Origin: Saccharopolyspora elongata
Lineage (GTDB): Bacteria; Actinomycetota; Actinomycetes; Mycobacteriales; Pseudonocardiaceae
NCBI RefSeq assembly: GCF_004348985.1
Contig: NZ_SMKW01000001.1
Location: 287,834 to 351,833, forward strand
Direction of reading: 5' to 3'
Length of the DNA stretch: 64,000 nt
Each line of letters starts with the position of its first letter. Position 1 is the stretch's first letter. The position numbers and the translations under genes were made by a program. The notes below the pieces were generated by a model, which worked only from the letters and a program-made list of their open reading frames with translations, searched no databases and was not told the origin of the DNA. Shown here in pieces: positions 27,386 through 34,854 of the stretch.

Positions 27386-28879
27386 GTGTCCCCTTCCTCA
27401 CCGCACCACGACTCCGCCACGCCCGCCGAGCTGCAGGCTCGGGAGCGCCAAGCGCAGCGCAACGCCGTCGTGGAGCTGGTGAAGGTCGCACCGATCGCCG
27501 AGGAGCTCGCGCAGCGCTTCGCCGCCGCGGGCCACCGGCTGTACCTGGTCGGCGGCAGCGTGCGGGACGCGCTGCTGGGCCGGCTGGGCACCGACCTGGA
27601 CTTCACCACCGACGCCCACCCGGAGCAGGTCCGCGAGCTGCTGACCGGCTGGGCGGAGACGATCTGGGACACCGGGATCCAGTTCGGCACGCTCGGCGCA
27701 TACCGGCACGGCACGACCGTGGAGATCACGACGTTCCGCGCCGACACCTACGACCGGGTCAGCCGCAATCCCGACGTCGCCTTCGGCGACACCATCGAGG
27801 GCGACCTCGTGCGCCGCGACTTCACCGTGAACGCGATGGCCATCGAGCTGCCGGCCCGCACGTTCGTCGACCTGCACGGCGGGATGGCCGACCTGGCGGA
27901 GCGGCGGCTGGACACCCCGGCCGCGCCGGAGGACTCCTTCGCCGACGACCCGCTGCGGATGCTGCGCGCCGCCCGCTTCGTCTCGCAGCTCGGCTTCACC
28001 GCTGCCGACCGGGTGGTTACGGCGATGACCGACATGGCCACCCAGATCACCCGGATCACCCCGGAGCGGGTGCAGGTCGAGCTGTCCAAGCTGCTGTGCG
28101 GCGAGCACCCGCGGCGCGGCATCGAGCTGCTGGTGGAGACCGGGCTGGCCGACCACGTGCTGCCCGAGGTGCCGGCCATGAAGCTGGAGATCGACGAGCA
28201 CCACCAGCACAAGGACGTCTACCGGCACTCGCTGACCGTGCTGGACCAGGCGATCGACCTGGAGAAGGCGGAAGATCCGGACGGCGCGCCGGACCTGGTG
28301 CTGCGGCTGGCGGCGTTACTGCACGACATCGGCAAGCCGGCGACCCGCCGGTTCGAGTCGGGCGGCGGCGTGAGCTTCCACCACCACGAGGTCGTCGGCG
28401 CGAAGATGGTCCGCAAGCGGCTGCGCGCGCTGCGCTACCCGAAGGACGTCATCAAGGACGTCGCCGACCTGGTGTTCCTGCACCTGCGCTTCCACGGCTA
28501 CAGCGACGGCCAGTGGACCGACTCGGCGGTGCGCCGCTACGTCAACGACGCCGGCCCGCTGCTGCCCCGGCTGCACAAGCTGGTGCGCGCGGACTGCACG
28601 ACCCGGAACAAGCGCAAGGCGTCGGCACTGCAGCGGGCGTACGACGACCTGGAGGAGCGGATCGCGCGGATCGCCGCGGCAGAGGACCTGGCGAAGGTCC
28701 GCCCGGACCTGGACGGCAACGAGATCATCCGGCTGCTCGGCGTCGAGCCCGGGCCGGTCGTGGGCCAGGCCTGGAAGCACCTGAAAGAGCTACGCCTGGA
28801 CCGCGGCCCGATGTCCCACGACGAGGCCGTCGAGGAGCTGTTCAACTGGGCTCGCGAACAGGGCATCGAGGTTCCCTGA
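27386..28879 (+). CDS. pcnA: CCA tRNA nucleotidyltransferase (PcnA family)
   Basis: Adds or repairs the 3' CCA of tRNA. 497 aa from GTG 27386 (VSPSSPHHDSATPAELQARE). The nucleotidyltransferase motif is LYLVGGSVRDALLGRLGTDL, then DFTTD. It also has RRDFTVNAMAIEL and an HD domain with AALLHDIGKPATRRF (about 310). TACCCT at 27372-27377 lies 8 nt before the GTG, so translation may be leaderless. It is divergent from the NUDIX gene. Confidence 0.92.
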   Translation: MSPSSPHHDSATPAELQARERQAQRNAVVELVKVAPIAEELAQRFAAAGHRLYLVGGSVRDALLGRLGTDLDFTTDAHPEQVRELLTGWAETIWDTGIQFGTLGAYRHGTTVEITTFRADTYDRVSRNPDVAFGDTIEGDLVRRDFTVNAMAIELPARTFVDLHGGMADLAERRLDTPAAPEDSFADDPLRMLRAARFVSQLGFTAADRVVTAMTDMATQITRITPERVQVELSKLLCGEHPRRGIELLVETGLADHVLPEVPAMKLEIDEHHQHKDVYRHSLTVLDQAIDLEKAEDPDGAPDLVLRLAALLHDIGKPATRRFESGGGVSFHHHEVVGAKMVRKRLRALRYPKDVIKDVADLVFLHLRFHGYSDGQWTDSAVRRYVNDAGPLLPRLHKLVRADCTTRNKRKASALQRAYDDLEERIARIAAAEDLAKVRPDLDGNEIIRLLGVEPGPVVGQAWKHLKELRLDRGPMSHDEAVEELFNWAREQGIEVP

Positions 28880-29084
28880 GCCATCGGTCCTCGGCACCGC
28901 CCACCTGTCCGGTGGAGACGTATCCGCAGGTCGGAAGGTTTTAATATTAATGAAGAGTAAGTTTCCCTGTGATCGCTGATTGCTGAGCAGTCGTTGTTGC
29001 CGGGATCCGGGCTCCCCTGGCGGTGCCGGCGGACCTGGTTTCGGTCAGGGTGGTTCGTGCACGGGCAACCAGTGAGATCATGCG

Positions 29085-29660
29085 ATGGTGGGATCAGACG
29101 CGGACGTGGAACCGGGGACGCTGCTCGTCGCTGCCCCACAGCTGCTGGACCGGAACTTCCGGCGGACGGTGGTCTACGTGATCCACCACCGCGCCGAGGG
29201 CACCCTGGGCGTCGTGCTGAACCGGCCGAGCGAGGTGGCGGTGCACGACGTGCTGCCGAAGTGGGGCGAGCACGCGAGCGAGCCGCAGTCGCTGTTCGTC
29301 GGCGGGCCGGTGGAACAGCGCACGGCGATCTGCCTGGCCGCGCTCCGCGCGGGCCAGGACGTCGGGGCGATCACGGGCATGGTCGGCGTCCGCGGGCCGG
29401 TCGGCCTGGTCGACCTCGACGGCGATCCCGCCGAACTGGTCCCCCGGGCCCGCGGCCTCCGGTTCTTCGCCGGTTACGCCGGCTGGGAGCCCGGCCAGCT
29501 CGCCGGGGAGATCGACCGCGGCGACTGGATCGTCGTGCCGGCCCTGCCGGACGACGTCATCGCCGACCCGGGCACCGAGCTCTGGGGCCGGGTCCTCCGC
29601 CGCCAGGGCCCGCCGCTGGCCTTCCTCGCCACCCACCCCGGCGACGTCAAGCTCAACTAG
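29085..29660 (+). CDS. YqgE/AlgH family protein (DUF179)
   Basis: A 191-aa protein beginning MVGSDADVEPGTLLVAAPQL. The family core is LDRNFRRTVVYVIHHRAEGT, LGVVLNRPSE, FVGGPVEQ and the C-terminal GYAGWEPGQLAGEI. Widespread and structurally known, but biochemical function is not established. The preceding gap 28880-29084 holds an AT-rich patch (TTTTAATATTAATGAAG near 28938). Confidence 0.88.
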   Translation: MVGSDADVEPGTLLVAAPQLLDRNFRRTVVYVIHHRAEGTLGVVLNRPSEVAVHDVLPKWGEHASEPQSLFVGGPVEQRTAICLAALRAGQDVGAITGMVGVRGPVGLVDLDGDPAELVPRARGLRFFAGYAGWEPGQLAGEIDRGDWIVVPALPDDVIADPGTELWGRVLRRQGPPLAFLATHPGDVKLN

Positions 29661-29670
29661 TCCCCGGACC

Positions 29671-29743
29671 TGTGGATTGATGGGTGAGTTATCCCCAGAT
29701 CTGAGAGTTATCCACAGAGTTGTGGACAGCTTCCTGTGGACAC
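29671..29743. promoter_or_regulatory. Extra-origin DnaA-box cluster
   Basis: Within 73 bp: TGTGGATTG 29671-29679, TTATCCCCA 29689-29697 (weak), TTATCCACA 29708-29716 (perfect), TGTGGACAG 29721-29729 and TGTGGACAC 29735-29743. Three strong boxes on both strands are spaced one to two helical turns apart. The site is about 27 kb from oriC, directly after yqgE. Confidence 0.65.
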
Positions 29744-29975
29744 GTGGAGATCTTGCGCATGTCCTCGTTCTGCCACAGCCCGGCCCGGGCGAACTGGGCG
29801 GCGAGCACCGAGTTGAGCAGCTCGTCGCAGGAGACGATCTGGCGTTCGGCCCGGATCACGTGGTCGGTCCAGCAGCCGCGCCGCCTCGTGCAGCAGGTCG
29901 AACCGTTCCGGCGGCACCTCGAGCCAGACGAAGGCGTCCGGCGGCACGCCGCGCAGCGCGTCGAGAAAGTCAGCT
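29737..29975 (-). pseudogene. CorA magnesium transporter remnant
   Basis: Two fragments in different frames. The first (near 29970-29870) reads ADFLDALRGVPPDAFVWLEV then PPERFDLLHEAARLL, like a CorA N-terminal domain. It is followed at once in a shifted frame by DHVIRAERQIVSCDELLNSV then LAAQFARAGLWQNEDMRKIS, like the stalk just before the CorA pore helix. The approximately 200 intervening residues and both membrane helices are missing. It is an inactive relic by my reading; family recognition is by eye. Confidence 0.55.
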
Positions 29976-30404
29976 CTGCTTGGGCACGCCGCAGCAGCCG
30001 CCCGCGCAGCCACCGCAGCCGGCGGCGGGCACCGGCGCGGGCATCGCCTCGGCGGCGCGGTTGCCGACCACACCGCCGACGGTCATCAGCGCGAAGGCGC
30101 CGACCAGCCCGAACACCGCGACCATCACGACGCTGGAGGTGGCGGCCAGCATCGGCATCGAGACACCGGCGAGCACCGCGATCGCGCCGCCCGCCAGCAT
30201 CGCGGGCCCAGCGGCCCGGTTGGCGAGCTCGAAAGCGTCCTCGCTGCGCATGGCGGCGGGGGTGCGGACACCGATGTAGCGGTTGCGGACCAGTTGGCCG
30301 CGCAGCCCGCGGAAACCGAGGAACAGCAGCGCTGCCCCGCCGAGGACCAGGAGCGCGCAGAGGATCACCTGAACAGCGAACACCCCGACAGCGTAAGCCG
30401 CCAC
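29970..30404 (-). CDS. SdpI family membrane protein with Cys-rich tail
   Basis: A 144-aa protein with about four transmembrane helices. The SdpI/YhfL signature NRYIGVRTPAAMRSEDAFEL then ANRAAGP follows the first helix. SdpI of Bacillus gives immunity to the SDP toxin; actinobacterial relatives are mostly uncharacterised. The C-terminus AAGCGGCAGGCCGVPKQS has a dense cysteine cluster that could bind metal. It is divergent from the phytase-like gene. Confidence 0.8.
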   Translation of the reverse strand: MAAYAVGVFAVQVILCALLVLGGAALLFLGFRGLRGQLVRNRYIGVRTPAAMRSEDAFELANRAAGPAMLAGGAIAVLAGVSMPMLAATSSVVMVAVFGLVGAFALMTVGGVVGNRAAEAMPAPVPAAGCGGCAGGCCGVPKQS

Positions 30405-30449
30405 CTCATCGCTACCTGCCGGACACCCTGGTCAGGTGTGCTGACCCAC

Positions 30450-31514
30450 ATGGCGAAGAAGATTGTCCCGGCCGGTCTGCTGGCCGTCTCACTGCTGGTC
30501 GCCGCGGCGGCACCGGCGGCGGCGAAGACCGACGAGGTCGCTCTGGTGGGCGAGCTGACCCTGCCGCACGCGATGGAGTTCGACGGCACCACGGTCGGCG
30601 GCCTCTCCGGCATCGACTACAACCCGCGCACCGGCGAATGGGTGCTGATCAGCGACGACCGCTCGGATCGGCAGCCCGCGCGGTTCTACACCGCGCGCTT
30701 CGACGACGGCGGCTTCCGGCTGACCGCCACCTTGCCGTTGCTGCGGCCGGACGGCACGACCTACCCGAAGGGCACCGTGGACCCGGAGGACGTCCGCTGG
30801 GATCCGTGGTCCGGCACGATCTGGTGGACCAGCGAGGGTGAGCGGGCCGGGCAGCTGATCGATCCGTCGATCTCCAGCGTCGGCGCGGGCGGCCACTCCG
30901 CCCACGAACTGCCGCTGCCGGCGAATCTGCGGATGGAGCCGACCGCCGGGCCGAAGCAGAACGAGGTGCTGGAGGGCCTGACGTTCGCCGCCGGCGGCAG
31001 CCGGGTGGTCACCGCGATGGAGGGGCCGCTGCTGCAGGACGGCGAGTCGCCGACCGTCGAGCACGGCGCGCTGTCCCGGATCACCGTGCAGTCCCGGTCC
31101 GGCTGGGTGCAGGGCCAGTACGCCTACCCGCTGGACCCGGTGTTCGCCGAGTCCCCCACCGGCGGTTTCGCCAACAACGGCGTCAGCGCGCTGCTGGCCG
31201 ACCGCGACGGGTACCTGGTGGCGGAGCGCTCGTTCGTGACCGGCGTCGGCAACTCGATCCGGATCTACCGGATCACCACCCGCGGCGCGACGGACGTGCA
31301 GCACGTCTCGTCGCTGCCGGACGCGGAGGTGCGCCCGGTCCGCAAGGAGCTGGTGGCCGACCTCGCCGACCTGGGGCTGAGCACGATCGACAACGTCGAG
31401 GGCATGACCTGGGGCCCGCGGCTACCGGACGGCCGCCGCAGCCTGGTGCTGGTCAGCGACGACAACTTCGCCCCGAACCAGACCACGCAGGTAATCACGT
31501 TGTCCGTGAGGTAG
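30450..31514 (+). CDS. Secreted esterase-like (phytase-like) beta-propeller protein
   Basis: 354 aa from ATG 30450 (MAKKIVPAGLLAVSLLVAAA, signal peptide cleaved near AAA/KTD); GTG 30438 is an alternative. It matches the 'esterase-like activity of phytase' family: GGLSGIDYNPRTGEWVLISD then DRS, DPEDVRWDPWSGTIWWTSEG and a terminal NVEGMTWGP. Its last nine codons form one copy of a 29-bp direct repeat (31484-31512) whose partner lies at 34632-34660, beyond the following two genes. Confidence 0.83.
   Translation: MAKKIVPAGLLAVSLLVAAAAPAAAKTDEVALVGELTLPHAMEFDGTTVGGLSGIDYNPRTGEWVLISDDRSDRQPARFYTARFDDGGFRLTATLPLLRPDGTTYPKGTVDPEDVRWDPWSGTIWWTSEGERAGQLIDPSISSVGAGGHSAHELPLPANLRMEPTAGPKQNEVLEGLTFAAGGSRVVTAMEGPLLQDGESPTVEHGALSRITVQSRSGWVQGQYAYPLDPVFAESPTGGFANNGVSALLADRDGYLVAERSFVTGVGNSIRIYRITTRGATDVQHVSSLPDAEVRPVRKELVADLADLGLSTIDNVEGMTWGPRLPDGRRSLVLVSDDNFAPNQTTQVITLSVR
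31484..31512 (+). repeat. Direct repeat, left boundary of HsdMS-HEPN island
   Basis: 29 bp from CACGCAGGT to CCGTGAGGT, 28/29 identical to 34632-34660 (A/G difference at the tenth base). In this copy the phytase-like frame ends GTG-AGG-TAG. Confidence 0.85.
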
Positions 31515-31522
31515 CCCCAGAT

Positions 31523-33724
31523 TCAGTCATTCAGCGGGAAGTCGCCGGCACCTATGAGCTGCCCGAGGCGGTACTTGAGCCGTTCCGCGGTGTCGGCGAT
31601 TTCGTCCTGCAGAGCAAGCTGCTCATCGAGGCTGGACATGATCTCGGTGATCGCCTCCTGCTGATCCAGCGGAGGCAGCCAGATTGGCAACTGCCGCATG
31701 GTCTTGGCGCTCAGGCTCGGGATCGTCGTTCGGGAACAGTGTTCGTCCATCCAGTCCTGCGCCCACTCTGCGGCGAGGTAGTGGAGCAGGTAGTGGTTGC
31801 TCAGTTCTGGCCCGTTGGGTCGCAGCCGGAGGAAACCCGGACCGAACAGCGAATCCCTGTGTTCGCCTGTGACAAGCGCGGTCCGGCCGATAGTGCCGGT
31901 TCGCGAGCACAGGATGTCACCGGTCTTGAGCAGGTAGCGGGCCAGCCTCTCTCGCGCGATCGGGTCGACGCGTTCCAAATCCTCCTGCACGAGCCGATTC
32001 CGGCGCAGGCTACGCGGAGTCAGAACCGGTATCCCGGCCGCGTCCGCAGGGATTTCGCGAAGCATGCCGCTCGGCCCGGCGAGCACGTCACAGACCTCGC
32101 TGAGCAGCACAGTCGGAGGCGCCGGGCGGCTGTTCCTCGTCGCGAGGCTTGCCAGGTCAACGCGGTCGAGCTGCCGCGAGACCAGGTTCTTCAGCACCGC
32201 CGAGCGGTGGGTCAACTCCGACAGTTGCTGATGCTGTCCGGTTACGTCGGTTGCGAACTCCGTCGAGTGGAACCGGGCCTGTGGGCTGGACAGGTATATC
32301 GCTGGCTGCAGCTGGTAGTCCTGCCGACTGATCTCCGAGAGGTGGACGGTGCGAGCGAATCCCGGTTCGAGCACCGCCTCCCCTAGGCGATGCTGCCGGT
32401 GGACTGCGGTGATCTCGTCAATTTCCGCATCCGTCAACTCGCGCAGGACTCGGCTGGTCGCGCGGCCGCGGTCCTTGGCACTGACGAAGAGCACCCGATC
32501 GTCGGATTGCGACGGTGCGCGCAACAGCCAGAGGTCAACCGGGATACCGGTGGATCGGAAAAGACCCCGGGGTAGTTCGATCACGGCCTCGACCGTCTGC
32601 GCGTCGATCAGTTGGCGACGGATGTCTGCTTCCACGCCACCGGCGAACGTCGCGGCAGGAGCCATCACAACAGCTGCCCGACCGGCTGGTGCCAGCTTGT
32701 CGATGACGTGCTGGATCCACGCGAAGTTGGCGCGGTTGCGCTGCGGTGTTCCGTACCGCCAGCGCGGATCGGTTAGCTGCTCCGCCCAGTCCCGCATGGC
32801 GAACGGCGGATTGGTCATGATTACGTCGAACTTCCGGTCACGATCCACGTCGTGCTGGAGCACGTTGCAGGGCCCGTCACCGAGGTCGGCATCGATATCG
32901 CGCATCGCCAAGCGCATGCGCGCTATCTGCCAGGAAAACGGGGCCAACGCTCGGCCGGTGATCTTCCCCCGTGCGCCGGGTCGGTCGGCTGCGGCGGCCA
33001 GGAAGCTGCCGTTGCCGCAGCACGGGTCGTAGATCGTTTCGCCACCGGTTGGCTGCAGCAACTCGGTGACGGTCCGGACGATCGAGCGCGGGGTGTGGAA
33101 TTCGCTGGTCATTTGGAACTCAGCGAAGTCCTCCAGCAGATCGTCGAGAAGAGTGGTCGTGCTGTTCTCTGCGTCCTTGATCAGGTCGAGGCTCTCAACG
33201 ATCTGCATGGCACGACTCGGATCGATCTCCTCGACGAAGCGCAGTCCGAGTTTCTCCAGCTGAGCGAGTGTTCGGCGCATCCGTTCGCTTCCCATTGGAC
33301 GCTGCAGCTCGGCGCGGATGACTTTCCATTGCTCGCCTGCTCGAGCTTGCAGCAGACCTAGCATCAACTCCTGGTAGTTGGCCCGTGCGGCGGCTCCACG
33401 CAGTTCGTGAAGCCCGGAGATCGCGAATTTCCGTACCTCGGCGGCGGGGTCGGCCTTCGGTGGTGCGAGTCGAGATGGCAGCGTGCCCGCGAGGCCCAGC
33501 GCGCGACGGAAGCGATCGCCGTAGGTGGTGCCTTCCGGCTCGTCCGCTTGCCGCTTGTCTCGAGGTACGCGGCGTTTGTCGAGCCATGCCGCGACCTCCA
33601 GCGCGGAGAAGCTTCCGTCCGGCGCGGCTGGGAAGTCGGGGTTGCGTTCTCGCCAGTTGCTCACGGCGGCGCGTCCGACGCCCGCGGCGCGGGCGATTTC
33701 GCTGGCGGAGAGCCGATTGGTCAT
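31523..33724 (-). CDS. Fused type I modification/specificity protein (HsdM-HsdS) with N-terminal HTH
   Basis: A 733-aa predicted N6-adenine methyltransferase. Residues 5-50 form a helix-turn-helix (LSASEIARAAGVGRAAVSNW). The methylase domain has motif I DPCCGNGSFLAAA (233-245) and motif IV NPPF (305-308). From about 500 to the end there is one HsdS-like target-recognition half with PPTVLLSEVCDVLAG, GDILCSRTGTIGR and the helical end LPPLDQQEAITEIMSSLDEQ. No HsdR-like nuclease is nearby. It overlaps the HEPN gene by 4 nt (ATGA), so the two are co-translated. Its stop is 8 nt from that of the convergent phytase-like gene. Confidence 0.85.
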   Translation of the reverse strand: MTNRLSASEIARAAGVGRAAVSNWRERNPDFPAAPDGSFSALEVAAWLDKRRVPRDKRQADEPEGTTYGDRFRRALGLAGTLPSRLAPPKADPAAEVRKFAISGLHELRGAAARANYQELMLGLLQARAGEQWKVIRAELQRPMGSERMRRTLAQLEKLGLRFVEEIDPSRAMQIVESLDLIKDAENSTTTLLDDLLEDFAEFQMTSEFHTPRSIVRTVTELLQPTGGETIYDPCCGNGSFLAAAADRPGARGKITGRALAPFSWQIARMRLAMRDIDADLGDGPCNVLQHDVDRDRKFDVIMTNPPFAMRDWAEQLTDPRWRYGTPQRNRANFAWIQHVIDKLAPAGRAAVVMAPAATFAGGVEADIRRQLIDAQTVEAVIELPRGLFRSTGIPVDLWLLRAPSQSDDRVLFVSAKDRGRATSRVLRELTDAEIDEITAVHRQHRLGEAVLEPGFARTVHLSEISRQDYQLQPAIYLSSPQARFHSTEFATDVTGQHQQLSELTHRSAVLKNLVSRQLDRVDLASLATRNSRPAPPTVLLSEVCDVLAGPSGMLREIPADAAGIPVLTPRSLRRNRLVQEDLERVDPIARERLARYLLKTGDILCSRTGTIGRTALVTGEHRDSLFGPGFLRLRPNGPELSNHYLLHYLAAEWAQDWMDEHCSRTTIPSLSAKTMRQLPIWLPPLDQQEAITEIMSSLDEQLALQDEIADTAERLKYRLGQLIGAGDFPLND

Positions 33725-34383
33725 CGCGCACTACCAAGGTCGGGCCGCTCGGCGAGCACCTGTGGCACGCGGTCGAAGCGTCTGGTCTCCACCTTGAGCG
33801 TGGTCGACAGGTAGCCGAGCAAGCGGTAGATGCCGTTGTGGTATCCCAGCAGGCGCCGGTTGAAGATCGGTTCGTAGTGCATGATCCGGTTTCGGAAGTG
33901 CCGCACTGGGTCGAGTTCGTCGTGCAACTTCCTGCGCCGGTCGGAGAAGCTCGGGAACGCGCGGTGCAGCGCGGGCACCCAGAGCTTGCGGTCGTAGCCG
34001 CCGCCACGGCTGACCAGCGACACCCAGAAACCAAAGGTCAACGCGGCCACAATGTCATCTGCCGAAGTGGCACGGCCCTGCAGATCGAGCCGCTTCTTGA
34101 GTTTGGCTTCGGTTTCCTGGATCTTCGCCTGCCCATTGCGGTCGAGAGAGACCACTTCCCACCAGCGTTCGCTGCCGAAGTGGTCTCGCAGCGTTTCATG
34201 CATGGCGTTGCGAAGCGCGACCTCGAGCCAGTGCAGCGGGCTGTAGAAGGCAGCGCAGACCGACAGATTCCACTGGTACAGGCGGAACGCCGCGTCCACG
34301 TCACCGGCGGTCTCCGCCAGATACGGCGTCATGCGCGCGGGTGACAGCGTCTTGAGCACCCATTCGGCAGAGTCGCCGGACAT
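33721..34383 (-). CDS. Abi-like HEPN domain protein
   Basis: 220 aa from ATG 34383, preceded by GGGGGA. Helical throughout, with an N-terminal aromatic block (FRLYQWNLSVCAAFYSPLHW, LEVALRNAMHETLRDHFG) and the HEPN ribonuclease signature RNRIMHYEPIFNRR (R164-N-x3-H169). Proteins of this Abi-like class act as RNases or toxins in phage defence and toxin-antitoxin systems. Being translationally coupled to the methylase implies a joint function. RNase activity is inferred from the motif only. Confidence 0.8.
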   Translation of the reverse strand: MSGDSAEWVLKTLSPARMTPYLAETAGDVDAAFRLYQWNLSVCAAFYSPLHWLEVALRNAMHETLRDHFGSERWWEVVSLDRNGQAKIQETEAKLKKRLDLQGRATSADDIVAALTFGFWVSLVSRGGGYDRKLWVPALHRAFPSFSDRRRKLHDELDPVRHFRNRIMHYEPIFNRRLLGYHNGIYRLLGYLSTTLKVETRRFDRVPQVLAERPDLGSAR

Positions 34384-34415
34384 CGTTTTCCCCCAGGTGT
34401 TCGGTCGGTTCGTGT

Positions 34416-34485
34416 TAAGCTCGGGCATGTAGGCCCCGGGTCCGCCTCTGCGCCAGTGCGCATGCCGCCCGGGGCATTTTCATTC
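34416..34485 (+). ncRNA. Possible small structured RNA divergent from the HEPN gene
   Basis: A TAAGCT hexamer (34416-34421) is followed by an approximately 55-nt segment. An outer stem GCCCCGGG (34433-34440) / CCCGGGGC (34468-34475) encloses an inner hairpin TGCGC-CAGT-GCGCA, and ATTTTCATTCC follows as a terminator-like exit on the plus strand. Conserved RNAs (abiF motif) are described next to AbiF-type HEPN genes, so this may be a related partner RNA. It could equally be a hairpin in the HEPN 5' leader. No coding potential. Confidence 0.45.
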
Positions 34486-34631
34486 CTGCGGTTCGCGACG
34501 CTCGGTTTCGTCGGCCACAGGGTTCGCTGCTGCATCAGTAGATCACTGTTCTCCCCAACAGTCAAAGCGCATCACGGTGCGCGAATCTGTGAACAACCCG
34601 TGGTGTGAACGGAACGGCGAAGGCCGGAATC

Positions 34632-34660
34632 ACGCAGGTGATCACGTTGTCCGTGAGGTG
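34632..34660 (+). repeat. Direct repeat, right boundary of HsdMS-HEPN island
   Basis: Partner of 31484-31512. Read in the same frame it encodes TQVITLSVR and ends at a TGA stop (34660-34662), i.e. it looks like the displaced original 3' end of the phytase-like gene. It also carries TTGTCC (34648-34653), the apparent -35 of the leuS leader promoter. Confidence 0.85.
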
Positions 34661-34675
34661 AGGTGCGTTACCCTG
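34648..34675 (+). promoter_or_regulatory. Promoter of the leuS leader
   Basis: TTGTCC (34648-34653), 16-nt spacer, TACCCT (34670-34675). Transcription would begin at about the GTG of the leader peptide (34681), making it leaderless. Confidence 0.6.
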
Positions 34676-34680
34676 GGCTC

Positions 34681-34716
34681 GTGAGCACGCGTCTGCTTCT
34701 TGCGAGGCCGCGTTGA
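34681..34716 (+). CDS. Leucine leader peptide of leuS
   Basis: An 11-residue ORF MSTRLLLARPR with three consecutive leucine codons (CTG-CTT-CTT, the latter rare in such high-GC genomes) and two rather rare arginine contexts. It is followed by a terminator-like hairpin and then the gene for leucyl-tRNA synthetase. This is the classical layout of ribosome-mediated attenuation: stalling on Leu codons when charged tRNA-Leu is short would favour read-through. Confidence 0.75.
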   Translation: MSTRLLLARPR

Positions 34717-34745
34717 ACGTCCGGTAGCGACGCTTCGACGCGGCG

Positions 34746-34783
34746 ACCCCTCATGCCCACCAGGGCCTGGGGGGTTTTCCATT
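34746..34783 (+). terminator. Attenuator hairpin in leuS leader
   Basis: ACCCCTCATGCCC-ACCA-GGGCCTGGGGGGT forms a 12-13 bp stem with one mismatch, followed by TTTTCCATTTTC. It lies 30 nt after the leader-peptide stop and about 75 nt before the leuS start. Confidence 0.7.
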
Positions 34784-34854
34784 TTCGGGAGGCGGCACAC
34801 TAAGAGCGCATGACCCGCGCGTTCGGGCGAGAAGGCAGGGAAGGACGCAACACG

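Noticed and set aside
31523..33724. Complete type I restriction system
   Set aside because: No helicase/nuclease HsdR subunit is found on either side; the island ends at the direct repeats.
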